Part shown: positions 31,836 through 40,054 of the stretch, in pieces
How the letters are laid out: every line of letters begins with the position of its first letter
How positions within the stretch are numbered: the stretch's first letter is position 1
Assembly: GCA_905208635.1 (NCBI GenBank)
Contig: CAJLPX010000017.1
Span: 1-43,701 of the forward strand
Source of the DNA: an uncultured Collinsella sp.
GTDB lineage: Bacteria > Actinomycetota > Coriobacteriia > Coriobacteriales > Coriobacteriaceae
DNA length: 43,701 nucleotides
Reading direction: 5' to 3'
The notes under the pieces: generated by a model
Databases searched by the model: none
What the model was told of the DNA's origin: nothing
Seen by the model: the letters and a program-made list of their open reading frames with translations, nothing else
Made by a program: the position numbers and the translations under genes

Positions 31836-34463
31836 ATGAGAATCGATAAGCTAGCAATGACGTCGCGCGAGGCGCTGCAGACCGCCATGAGCACGGCTGC
31901 CGACGCACGGGCCGGCGCGGTGGAGCCGATCCACCTGCTGTCTGCCCTGCTCGGTGCCGGCGAGCGCAATATCTCCGTGATCATCGAGCGCATCGGTGCC
32001 GACCCGGCCCAGCTCGCACGCTCCACACAGGATGCCATCGACCACGCGCCCAAGGTTTCGGGCGAGGGTCAGCAGATGGGTCTGTCCAACGAGCTCGTCC
32101 GCGTTATCGAAAAGGCCGAGAAGAAGGCCACCAAGATGGGCGACAGCTTTGTGGTGACCGAGCATCTGCTGATGGCGCTTGCCGAGGACAAGAGCGACGC
32201 GGGCCGCGTGCTGCGCGACGCCGGCGTGACCAAAGAGCGCATCGAGCAGGTCTACGAGGAGCTGCGCGGCGATGACCGCGTGACGTCTGCCGAGGACAAG
32301 ACCCAGTTTGAGGCGCTGGAGCAGTATGGCCGCAACATCTGCGATCTGGCCCGCGCCGGCAAGCTCGACCCGGTCATCGGCCGTACCGACGAGATCCGTC
32401 GTACTATTCAGGTCCTGTCCCGCCGCACCAAGAACAACCCCGTGCTCATCGGCGAGCCGGGCGTCGGCAAGACGGCCATCGTCGAGGGCATCGCCCAGCG
32501 TATCGTGGCCGGCGACGTGCCGAGCACCCTGCGCGACCGCGACCTCATCGAGCTCGACATGAGCGCGCTGGTCGCCGGCGCCAAGTACCGCGGCGAGTTC
32601 GAGGACCGCTTGAAGGCCGTGCTCAAGGAAGTCCAAAAGTCCGAAGGCAAGGTCATCCTGTTCATCGATGAGCTCCACACCATCGTGGGCGCGGGTGCCA
32701 CCGAGGGCTCCATGGACGCCGGCAACATCCTGAAGCCGGCGCTCGCCCGTGGCGACTTGCACGCAATCGGCGCGACTACGCTCGACGAGTATCGCAAGTA
32801 CATCGAGAAGGACGCGGCACTCGCCCGTCGTTTCCAGACCGTGATGGTCTCCGAGCCCACCGTCGAGGACACCATCTCGATCCTGCGTGGCCTCAAGGAG
32901 AAGTACGAGATCTTCCACGGCGTGCATATCACCGATAGCGCGCTCGTGGCAGCTGCCGACCTCTCCGATCGCTACATCGCCGACCGCTTCCTGCCCGACA
33001 AGGCCATCGACCTGGTCGATGAGGCGGCAAGCCGCCTGCGCATGGAGCTCGACAGCATGCCGGTCGAGATCGATGCCACCACGCGTCAGCTCACCCAGCT
33101 GCAGATCGAGGAGCAGGCGCTCATGAAGGAGACCGACGACGCCTCCAAGGAGCGTCTGGAGGCCCTGCGCCAAGAGATTGCCGAGGTCCAAGAAAAGCTC
33201 AACGTGCAAAAGGCCGGCTGGCTCAACCAGAAGAACGCCATCGACCACGTGCAGGAGCTCAAGGGACAGCTCGACGAGGCCAAGAGCGAAGAGGAGCGTG
33301 CGACGCGCAACGGCGACCTGGGCCGTGCGTCCGAGCTGCGCTACTCCGTGATTCCGGGTTTGCAGCAGCAGATTCAGGATTCCGAGGCTGCGCTCGAGGC
33401 ACAAAAGCAGCAGGACGGCGAGGGTCTCAACGAGCAGGTGACCTCCGACGAGATCGCCGAGGTCGTGAGCGCCTGGACCGGCGTGCCCGTGTCCAAGATG
33501 ATGCAGGGCGAGCTCGACAAGCTCAAGGGCTTGGAGGGTGAGCTGCATAAGCGCGTCATCGGTCAGGACGAGGCCGTCTCCGCCGTCGCCGCAGCTGTGC
33601 GCCGCAGCCGCGCGGGCCTCTCCGATCCGGACAAGCCCATCGGCAGCTTCTTCTTCCTGGGCCCCACCGGCGTGGGCAAGACCGAGCTCGCCAAGGCGCT
33701 GGCCGAGTGCCTGTTCGACGACGAGCGCGCACTTGTGCGTATCGACATGTCCGAGTACATGGAGAAGTTCAGCGTCCAGCGTCTGATCGGTGCGCCCCCG
33801 GGATACGTGGGTTACGACGAGGGTGGTCAGCTCACCGAGGCTGTGCGCCGTCGTCCGTACTCCGTGATCTTGCTTGACGAGATGGAGAAGGCTCATCCGG
33901 ATGTCTTCAACGTGCTGCTGCAGGTGCTCGACGACGGTCGTCTGACCGACGGCCAGGGTCGTCAGGTGTCCTTCAAGAACACGATCATCATCATGACGAG
34001 CAACGTGGGCTCCAAGGCCATCGCCGATCTGTCCGGTAAGGACGAGGAGGAGATGCGCCATCAGGTCGACGCGGCCATGGCTCAAACCTTCCGCCCCGAG
34101 TTCCTCAACCGTATCGACGATATCGTGGTGTTCCATCCGCTCGGTATGGCGCAGATCGAAAAGATCGTCGATATCCAGCTCGCCGACGTCCGCACGCGTC
34201 TGGCCAAGGAGCGCATGACGCTTGCCATCACCCCGGCGGCCAAGCAGATGCTCGCCGTGGGCGGCCTGGACCCCGTGTTCGGTGCCCGTCCGCTCAAGCG
34301 CCTGGTCCAGCGCGAGGTCGTGGACGCCATCGCCGCCGCCATCATCGACGGCACGGTGCGCGAGGGCGATCAGGTGACGGTCGATGCCGACAAGGACGGC
34401 GGCTTTACCGTCGTGTGCGACAACACGCCGGCGGCCACCTACGAGGTCCCCGACGTCGAGTAG
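31836..34463 (+). CDS. clpB: Disaggregase ClpB (Hsp100)
   Basis: An 875-residue AAA+ disaggregase that works with DnaK on aggregated proteins. N domain (about 1-145), NBD1 with Walker A GEPGVGKT and Walker B ILFIDE, the middle coiled-coil domain (about 405-525) that docks DnaK, NBD2 with Walker A GPTGVGKT, and the C-terminal domain with GARPLKRLVQ. All parts are intact and the length is normal. AGGAGAGG precedes ATG 31836. It is a separate transcript with the dnaK-like motif upstream and a good terminator downstream, so co-regulation with the dnaK operon is likely. Confidence 0.97.
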   Translation: MRIDKLAMTSREALQTAMSTAADARAGAVEPIHLLSALLGAGERNISVIIERIGADPAQLARSTQDAIDHAPKVSGEGQQMGLSNELVRVIEKAEKKATKMGDSFVVTEHLLMALAEDKSDAGRVLRDAGVTKERIEQVYEELRGDDRVTSAEDKTQFEALEQYGRNICDLARAGKLDPVIGRTDEIRRTIQVLSRRTKNNPVLIGEPGVGKTAIVEGIAQRIVAGDVPSTLRDRDLIELDMSALVAGAKYRGEFEDRLKAVLKEVQKSEGKVILFIDELHTIVGAGATEGSMDAGNILKPALARGDLHAIGATTLDEYRKYIEKDAALARRFQTVMVSEPTVEDTISILRGLKEKYEIFHGVHITDSALVAAADLSDRYIADRFLPDKAIDLVDEAASRLRMELDSMPVEIDATTRQLTQLQIEEQALMKETDDASKERLEALRQEIAEVQEKLNVQKAGWLNQKNAIDHVQELKGQLDEAKSEEERATRNGDLGRASELRYSVIPGLQQQIQDSEAALEAQKQQDGEGLNEQVTSDEIAEVVSAWTGVPVSKMMQGELDKLKGLEGELHKRVIGQDEAVSAVAAAVRRSRAGLSDPDKPIGSFFFLGPTGVGKTELAKALAECLFDDERALVRIDMSEYMEKFSVQRLIGAPPGYVGYDEGGQLTEAVRRRPYSVILLDEMEKAHPDVFNVLLQVLDDGRLTDGQGRQVSFKNTIIIMTSNVGSKAIADLSGKDEEEMRHQVDAAMAQTFRPEFLNRIDDIVVFHPLGMAQIEKIVDIQLADVRTRLAKERMTLAITPAAKQMLAVGGLDPVFGARPLKRLVQREVVDAIAAAIIDGTVREGDQVTVDADKDGGFTVVCDNTPAATYEVPDVE

Positions 34464-34508
34464 ATTTTTGGGATATGCCTTAAAATCCACCAGCCGTCTC
34501 TAAACGCC

Positions 34509-34545
34509 AAGGGCGGCGGATCCAATTGGGTCCGCCGCCCTTTTT
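34509..34545 (+). terminator. clpB terminator
   Basis: AAGGGCGGCGGA pairs with TCCGCCGCCCTT over a 10-nt loop, followed by TTTTT. A strong rho-independent terminator. Confidence 0.92.
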
Positions 34546-34597
34546 CGTGCGACAATCGATAATGTTGAACACGATTGCATGGCAAGGAGATATGCAG

Positions 34598-34792
34598 ATG
34601 ATAGACAAAAACAAGACGAATGCACCGGTCGCCAACGCCGCGCCGGCCGCACCCAAGCCTGCGCCTAAGCCGGCACCCAAGCCGCGCGACCCCTATATCC
34701 GCGCCGAGAACGAGGATGACGACGGCTACGATCCCTACAGCGATCGCCGCCCCGAGCGCGAGCCCCTCTTCGAAGCCGACCCCTGGCGCTAA
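34598..34792 (+). CDS. Small Pro/Ala/Lys-rich protein
   Basis: A 64-residue low-complexity protein: a Lys/Asn start, a middle with repeated AlaProLysPro units, and an acidic C-terminal half (RAENEDDDGYDPYSDRR) ending FEADPWR. Probably disordered, function unknown. AAGGAG ends eight bases before ATG 34598; another ATG at 34592 is too close to it. The strong ribosome binding site and distinct composition make it likely to be real. It lies between the clpB terminator and the ATPase gene. An 8-bp inverted repeat starts at its stop codon. Confidence 0.6.
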   Translation: MIDKNKTNAPVANAAPAAPKPAPKPAPKPRDPYIRAENEDDDGYDPYSDRRPEREPLFEADPWR

Positions 34793-34827
34793 GTAGCTCA
34801 TTTGGGACGGGGCTCTTTTAGCTACTT
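34791..34827. repeat. Inverted repeat after the small Pro-rich gene
   Basis: AAGTAGCT (34791-34798) and AGCTACTT (34820-34827) enclose a loop containing GGGACGGGG and CTCTTTT. It overlaps the stop codon. It may be part of the GGGAC hairpin set or a weak terminator. Confidence 0.5.
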
Positions 34828-34926
34828 GGGCTGCTATGTGAGCCAGCATCTAATAGGAGCCGCTAGCCCTGGCCTTTGATGTTCGGCAACAGAAAAATTT
34901 GCTTACCAATTAATCAAGTTACACGT

Positions 34927-34986
34927 AATCTTGCTTATATGCTAATCAAGAATCGATATAATCTTGATTAGCATATAAGCAAGATT
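34927..34986. promoter_or_regulatory. Perfect 24-bp palindrome over the ATPase promoter
   Basis: Arms of 24 nt at 34927-34950 and 34963-34986 are exact reverse complements; part of the right arm reads CTTGATTAGCATATAAGC. The 12-nt centre contains TATAAT, so the likely -10 sits on the axis. A further TAATCAAG lies at 34911-34918. The palindrome ends just before the GGAG of the gene at 34995. An operator or a stem sequestering the ribosome binding site are both possible. Confidence 0.75.
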
Positions 34987-34994
34987 GGAGAATC

Positions 34995-36347
34995 ATGGCA
35001 TTCAACGACTTGGTGGCCCAGAAAATAAAGGACTTTGAGCAACAAGGAGTTCCACGGGTCTTTGAGCGCGACCTTGATCTGGGAAACCCGCAGGAACCCA
35101 AGCGCGACAACATCGTAAATCTGATTGTGGGAGCCCGTCGTTGTGGAAAGACGTATCGCCTGTATCAGGAGATGCAGCGACTTCAGGGTCAAGGTATCGA
35201 GCTTGACCGGATGCTTTATTTCAATTTTGAGGATGAGCGCTTGCGTCCGTATGAGCCGTCGCTGCTAGCGGACGTGCTCGATACATTCTATGCGCTATAT
35301 CCTGCTGCTCGAACCGAGGGTGCCTACATTTTCTTCGATGAAATCCAGGAAATTCCCGAATGGGGTGCGTTTCTGCGGCGTGTGGTCGATACGGAGAAAG
35401 CGACCGTCTACGTGACGGGATCTTCTTCTAAGATGCTGTCCTCGGAACTTAAGAGCGAGTTCAGGGGCCGCTCTCTTGTGCGAGAGCTGTTTCCGTTGAG
35501 TTTTTCGGAATACGTCCGATATAAGACGGGGAGCGTTCCTGAGCCGGATGCACCCTTTTCATCGAGCGATGCAGCACTGCTTCGACATCATCTGATCGGA
35601 TATCTTGAGCGAGGGGGATTCATCGCGACGCTAGAGCAGACGCCCGCGGACGCGATTCAGCTGCTACAGGAATATGCGTCGCGAACGGTCGCCATGGACG
35701 TCGTTGAGCGCTACGACATCAAGAACCCTCGTTTGGCTTCACTGTTCCTGACGCGGTGTATGGCATCTTCGGCACGAGAGCTGTCAGTGAACAAGGTGTA
35801 CAACGAGTTCAAAAGTAGGCAGATACCCGTCAGTCGTAATTCGCTCGGCGACTTACTTGAGTATTACGAGGACGCCTACCTGTTGTTTTCGGTGCCGGAG
35901 TTCACGCGCTCACTTGCAAATAATGCGCGGTCCGCATCTAAAGTCTACGCTGTCGATCCTGCGATGTTCGGAGCATTCTCTCCCGCATCGGCATTTGATC
36001 AGGGCCAGAGGCTCGAGACTGCGGTGTTCAATGCGCTCAGAAGAAGGGCTCCAGCCGTGCGGTCCGGTTCGGTCTGCCGCCTGCTGATCAAAGAGAAGAA
36101 TAAAAGCCAAGAGGTGGACTTTGTGGCCGGGGATGCACTGCTCATGCAGGCTTATAGCCTGATTCAGGTGAGTGCGGATATGGCAAGCGAGAAAACGCGC
36201 GAGCGCGAAATTGCCGCGCTTGATGCCTCGATGGCCCAATTCGATCTTGGTGAGTCGACAATCGTTACCATGGATGAGCAGGCCGATATTCCATGCAAAC
36301 ACGGCGTGGTACATGCTGCGCCCGCATGGAAGTGGCTCCTTTCCTAA
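34995..36347 (+). CDS. AAA ATPase with DUF4143 domain
   Basis: A 450-residue protein of the widespread AAA_14/DUF4143 family, whose function is not firmly known. Walker A is GARRCGKT (46-53), Walker B YIFFDE (111-116), sensor region VYVTGSSSKML. The C-terminal DUF4143 part (about 200-450) has the restriction-endonuclease-like pattern KNKSQEVDFVAG followed by YSLIQV. ATG 34995 follows GGAG by four bases. Base composition looks more AT-rich than the neighbouring clpB, and these genes are often scattered by transfer. The palindrome upstream suggests tight control. Confidence 0.9.
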   Translation: MAFNDLVAQKIKDFEQQGVPRVFERDLDLGNPQEPKRDNIVNLIVGARRCGKTYRLYQEMQRLQGQGIELDRMLYFNFEDERLRPYEPSLLADVLDTFYALYPAARTEGAYIFFDEIQEIPEWGAFLRRVVDTEKATVYVTGSSSKMLSSELKSEFRGRSLVRELFPLSFSEYVRYKTGSVPEPDAPFSSSDAALLRHHLIGYLERGGFIATLEQTPADAIQLLQEYASRTVAMDVVERYDIKNPRLASLFLTRCMASSARELSVNKVYNEFKSRQIPVSRNSLGDLLEYYEDAYLLFSVPEFTRSLANNARSASKVYAVDPAMFGAFSPASAFDQGQRLETAVFNALRRRAPAVRSGSVCRLLIKEKNKSQEVDFVAGDALLMQAYSLIQVSADMASEKTREREIAALDASMAQFDLGESTIVTMDEQADIPCKHGVVHAAPAWKWLLS

Positions 36348-36391
36348 TCGTCTATGGATTTGCGAGGCCAGGACTCAGGTGTCATGGTCCG

Positions 36392-37894
36392 CTAGTCCTG
36401 GGCTTTGATGCTCGGCAGGAGAATCTGGGCGAGGTAGTCGGTCTCAAGTTTGGTCGCGGCGTCGGCCTTGCCGTCTTTGCCGACCAGTACGTTCTTGATC
36501 TGGCTATACGTATAGCGGTTGCCGGTCGTCAGCTCGACAAGCTCAATGGCCGTGTCCATGGGGTAGGTCGACACGGGATTCTGGGTGCGCCCGTTGATAG
36601 TCTGGGGCACCACGTACGGATAGACGGGGCCGCTGGCATAGACGGTATAACCGTTGCCCAGGCTGACCGTGCCCAAAACCGTATCGCCGTCATCGGGCGT
36701 AAAGCTCTCGCCCTCGCGCACCGCGACGAGCGTCACAATCGGCGTGTTCGTGTCGCCGGCAAGATAGATGCACAGCGTGCTGCCATTTTGCCAAGTCTCG
36801 ACCTTGCCGTACCATTCGACGGGGATATCGAGCTGGTAGAGGTCGGTTGCCTTGTGACGGGCGTCGGCATCACGGGCGGACTGTGCCTCGCTTGCGCTTA
36901 CGGCGTTGGCGGCGGCATCGCGGCGCGTAATTGCCGCCTGCTGGAGTATCTTTGCCGCGGCGGCAGAGCTCGCGCCGCCTTCTTCGGCATACTTGGCGGC
37001 GGCATCGATCTGGTCGTCAGTCACCGTGTCGGCCGAAGGCACCTTGAGCTTAAAGGTGGCCTGGGCACTCAAATCCTGCCCATCGCTCTTGATCGTGACC
37101 TGCGCCTTGGTGGTCGGCACGGTATAGACGGTACCGTCGGACGTGATGGGGGAGGCGGCGATGGAGAGCGTGTAGTCACCGGGTAGCAGTTTGATGCCAC
37201 GGCCGTGCTCGTCAACATAGAGTGTTTCGCTCACGGAGGATCCGTCAGAATCCTGGCCACTCACTTGTACGGGAATCTTGGAGCCGGCGGAACAGTCGAG
37301 TCCCGCGGCATGTATGCCAATCTGCACCGACATCATCGTGTGGGCATTGGCGGCGGTGATGGCAGCCTGCTCTTGCCGGTATCCGTTCCAGGCTGCGTAG
37401 CCTGCGCCGCCGGCGACGAGCGCGACGGCCACAACGCCGGCAACCATCAGGTTGCGGCGCTTGGGCGACATCTTGCGATGACGAACCTCGGCTTCGCGTG
37501 CCGAAGGAACGGACGGTAGGGGAATATCGCCCATGGCGATGGTCTCGTCCACGACAGGAGCAGAACCTAGGCCGGGGAGCTCGCGGGTCAGCGAATCCTC
37601 GGTCGGTAAGCTGTCGAGCAAGATGGTTTCCTCGCTCGTATCGGATTCGGTCTGGTCGTCGGCCTCACATTCGGATTCCTCGTGCCCCGCCTCGTCTTCG
37701 GTGGGCGCGGCGCCATCGTCTTTTGCATCCTGATCATCGGGCTGCGCCTCGATTTCCGGCTCATCCTGCACATCAATGCTCGAATCGTCAAATGCAATCT
37801 CGGCCAGCGCGATCTGGTCTAGGCTCTCCAGGGCCTCGGCACACGCTTCTGCATCTTGGGCCGCGTCCTCTTGGCCTGTCGTCTCATCTTTCAT
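36392..37894 (-). CDS. Single-pass membrane protein with acidic cytoplasmic region
   Basis: A 500-residue protein of unknown function. Residues 1-145 are very acidic and probably disordered, followed by a basic patch SPKRRN, one transmembrane segment (about 149-168) and an extracellular part of about 330 residues. That part begins with a beta-rich domain (about 180-275), continues with an Ala-rich helical stretch (about 280-330), and ends with a domain containing GDTVLGTVSLGNGYTVYASGPVYPY. There is no lipobox and no sortase signal. The start at 37894 has GGGGGAT upstream; the longer frame lacks a ribosome binding site. It is convergent with the ATPase gene. Confidence 0.75.
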   Translation of the reverse strand: MKDETTGQEDAAQDAEACAEALESLDQIALAEIAFDDSSIDVQDEPEIEAQPDDQDAKDDGAAPTEDEAGHEESECEADDQTESDTSEETILLDSLPTEDSLTRELPGLGSAPVVDETIAMGDIPLPSVPSAREAEVRHRKMSPKRRNLMVAGVVAVALVAGGAGYAAWNGYRQEQAAITAANAHTMMSVQIGIHAAGLDCSAGSKIPVQVSGQDSDGSSVSETLYVDEHGRGIKLLPGDYTLSIAASPITSDGTVYTVPTTKAQVTIKSDGQDLSAQATFKLKVPSADTVTDDQIDAAAKYAEEGGASSAAAAKILQQAAITRRDAAANAVSASEAQSARDADARHKATDLYQLDIPVEWYGKVETWQNGSTLCIYLAGDTNTPIVTLVAVREGESFTPDDGDTVLGTVSLGNGYTVYASGPVYPYVVPQTINGRTQNPVSTYPMDTAIELVELTTGNRYTYSQIKNVLVGKDGKADAATKLETDYLAQILLPSIKAQD

Positions 37895-38021
37895 ATATCC
37901 CCCAAGCTCAATATCGGGACAACACTGTACCCAAAAACGGGACCCCATAGAGCCGCCGCATGATTTGAAATCCGATTTTATATATGCGCATGTTTTTGAA
38001 TAGATGAATAGGGACGCAACG

Positions 38022-38063
38022 ACAAAAGCCCCCGAAAAGCGAGCGAAACGCTTTCCGGGGGCT
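38022..38063 (-). terminator. Terminator after the DUF5692 gene
   Basis: AGCCCCCGAAAAGCG pairs with CGCTTTCCGGGGGCT (one mismatch). On the minus strand the stem is followed by TTTGTC. Confidence 0.75.
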
Positions 38064-38131
38064 CTGCGAGACATTGGATTGAAAATCCTGGCGGGCGGGC
38101 CTATGCCCAAGCGCCAACAGCGACCAACATG

Positions 38132-39139
38132 TTACTCGGCGTGCGCGTAATCCACCTTGGCGCGGCGGGCGGTGGCCTTCTCCCAATCGCTGGTGCCCTC
38201 AAAGACATCCTGCTTGTAGGGATTGCGGTCGAGCTTCTTGGCGCGGTAGGCGATGTAGATGATCGCGGCGACGTTGGCGACCAGTGCGGCGATCGAGACC
38301 GCGGTAGCGGCGCCGGGGTCGAGCGTGGAGTGGGTCACAAAGATGGACTCCTCCTGGAAGTAGGGGAACACCTGGGCAAACATGCACCAAATGGCAAGCG
38401 TAAAGGCGCGATTCTGGATCCAGCCGCCCTTGTTCCAGATAAAGGCGGCGACGGTGGGCGCCAGCAGCAGCGCAAAGCCGCAGAACCAGGAGTGGGTGGG
38501 CAGGCAGTTGTAGGTGTAGCAGAAGTTCCAGATATCGTAGGCGATGATGTAGACCCAGGTCATGTCGGGCCACAGCATGTCGGTCTTGTCCTCGGAGGCG
38601 TAGACGCTCCACCAACCGGTCATGCAGAAGATGTTGATGATACCGGCGATGCCGTTGAACACGTTGTTCCAGCCGGCAAGCTGCGTAGCACCTTCGGAGG
38701 TGACCCAAGTGGACTGGCCCAGGACAAAGAAGTGATAGGCGCTCTCAAAGTCGGACACGACGGCGATCATGATGTTGATGGCGACGATCACAAACGGCCA
38801 CGCGCGGAACCAATGCGCCTTGCCGATCTTGCCCCACTGGTACTTAATGGCAATGAAGCCCCAGCAACCGGCCAGCGCCGCGTATACCTTGGCGTAGTGG
38901 AACCAGCTGTTCTGGTACACATGGGTGGGGTTGGTGAGCGCCCACTCGGCACCCTGCGAGACGCCGATGGCGATGGCGACGCAGTACATGGTCATGGCCA
39001 GCGGAGCCACGCCAAAGATGATGGCCGCGCCCAGCTTGGTGCGGCGGCCGACCTCGTTGAGCACGATCAGGCCAATAAAGACCATGGCCCAGCCGGCCCA
39101 GTGGATAAGGGTATCGCTACCCCAAACATCGAACAGCAT
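38132..39139 (-). CDS. Multi-pass membrane protein, DUF5692 family
   Basis: A 335-residue integral membrane protein with about nine hydrophobic segments and many Trp residues. The family, DUF5692, is recognised from overall pattern and is uncharacterised as far as I know. Conserved-looking stretches are NVFNGIAGIINIFCMTGWW and WPDMTWVYIIAYDIWNFCYTYNCLP, with polar residues inside membrane segments, as in transporters. The C-terminal tail is cytoplasmic and basic. AAAGGAGAG lies upstream of ATG 39139. It follows tetR on the same strand after 63 bp, so both are probably one transcript. Confidence 0.8.
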   Translation of the reverse strand: MLFDVWGSDTLIHWAGWAMVFIGLIVLNEVGRRTKLGAAIIFGVAPLAMTMYCVAIAIGVSQGAEWALTNPTHVYQNSWFHYAKVYAALAGCWGFIAIKYQWGKIGKAHWFRAWPFVIVAINIMIAVVSDFESAYHFFVLGQSTWVTSEGATQLAGWNNVFNGIAGIINIFCMTGWWSVYASEDKTDMLWPDMTWVYIIAYDIWNFCYTYNCLPTHSWFCGFALLLAPTVAAFIWNKGGWIQNRAFTLAIWCMFAQVFPYFQEESIFVTHSTLDPGAATAVSIAALVANVAAIIYIAYRAKKLDRNPYKQDVFEGTSDWEKATARRAKVDYAHAE

Positions 39140-39202
39140 GCTGCTCTCCTTTCACACGCCCGCGGCCCCTCTTCCGATCGCGGGCAGTTTGGCCAAATGT
39201 CG

Positions 39203-39865
39203 TCAGTTCTGGGGCTTGCGCTCCGGATACTTGGCGGTATAGCCCTCGATGTGGAGTGTCGAGGCGATGATTTCCTTGACCGTCTCGTCGGGCACATCGG
39301 GGTGCGTGCGGATATACATCAACAGTCCCATGATGAGGGTGTAGAACGTCTCGTAGACATGGTCGATGCGTAGCTCATGATGGGCGACAAAATCCACCAC
39401 GGTGGTGTCGCAGATGTACTGAGCCACTCGCTGAACCACGTTGTGCAAAAAGCCGCCGTAGAGCGCGCCACTGCTTGAGGTGAGCGTACTCGGCAGTTCG
39501 TGGCCGCTGGCGACCAGACGCTTAAAGAGCGGGGCGACGGTGTCGAGCGCGCCCTCGATATCGCCGACGGTGCGGCCGGCGTTCCACTGCTCGAGCTCGG
39601 AGATAAAGCCGTCGATTGCCTCGTCCATGACAGCGGTGACGGCGGCGTCCATATCGGCAAAGTAGTGGTAGAACAATGAACGCGTGCAGCCGGCTCGCTT
39701 GGTCACAGCCGATACCGATAGGTGGGACACGCCCAACTCGGAGCTTACGGTGCGCACGGCATCGAGGATCTCGCGACGGCGTTCGTCGCCCGTCAGGCGC
39801 TTTGCCGCGCTATCGGATGCGGGGATGGCATCGACCACAGAGGTACCTGCTGCGTTGTTGCCCAT
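39203..39865 (-). CDS. TetR-family transcriptional regulator
   Basis: A 220-residue repressor. The N-terminal HTH (about 28-75) has RREILDAVRTVSSELGVSHLSVSAVTKRAGCTRSLFYHYF, the TetR signature; the remainder is a helical ligand-binding domain without a recognisable specificity. An extra 20-25 residues precede the HTH. A GGCGG box lies before ATG 39865. It is divergent from the flavoprotein gene and upstream of DUF5692. Two 15-bp palindromes in the shared intergenic region are the likely operators, so it probably controls itself, DUF5692, and the flavoprotein-hypA transcript. Confidence 0.9.
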   Translation of the reverse strand: MGNNAAGTSVVDAIPASDSAAKRLTGDERRREILDAVRTVSSELGVSHLSVSAVTKRAGCTRSLFYHYFADMDAAVTAVMDEAIDGFISELEQWNAGRTVGDIEGALDTVAPLFKRLVASGHELPSTLTSSSGALYGGFLHNVVQRVAQYICDTTVVDFVAHHELRIDHVYETFYTLIMGLLMYIRTHPDVPDETVKEIIASTLHIEGYTAKYPERKPQN

Positions 39866-39913
39866 GTTTTGCCGCCTTTCATCCTCTTTTGCCGGACCGT
39901 TCGCCTAACAGTC

Positions 39914-39961
39914 TTGAATATTGTTGACGGTTCGTCAATACTATTTTTGACACAATGTCAA
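39914..39961. promoter_or_regulatory. Two TetR-type operators and promoter of the flavoprotein operon
   Basis: TTGACGGTTCGTCAA (39924-39938) and TTGACACAATGTCAA (39947-39961) are two palindromes, 23 bp centre to centre, sharing TTGAC/GTCAA ends. On the plus strand TTGAAT (39914-39919), 17 bp, AATACT (39937-39942) could be a promoter with the first operator in its spacer. Confidence 0.7.
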
Positions 39962-40054
39962 CAATGGCGGGTGAACGGCATGGGGGCATGCCCGGCCTGC
40001 AAAAAAAGAGGGGTGCCGCGGCCTCGTCGGGCTGCGGCAAGAGAAGGGACAACC

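Noticed and set aside
31851..34490. 879-codon antisense frame over clpB
   Set aside because: Same codon-bias artefact; the sense frame encodes complete ClpB.
39722..40054. Upstream extension of the flavoprotein
   Set aside because: The extension overlaps tetR and the operators; ATG 40055 has a ribosome binding site.
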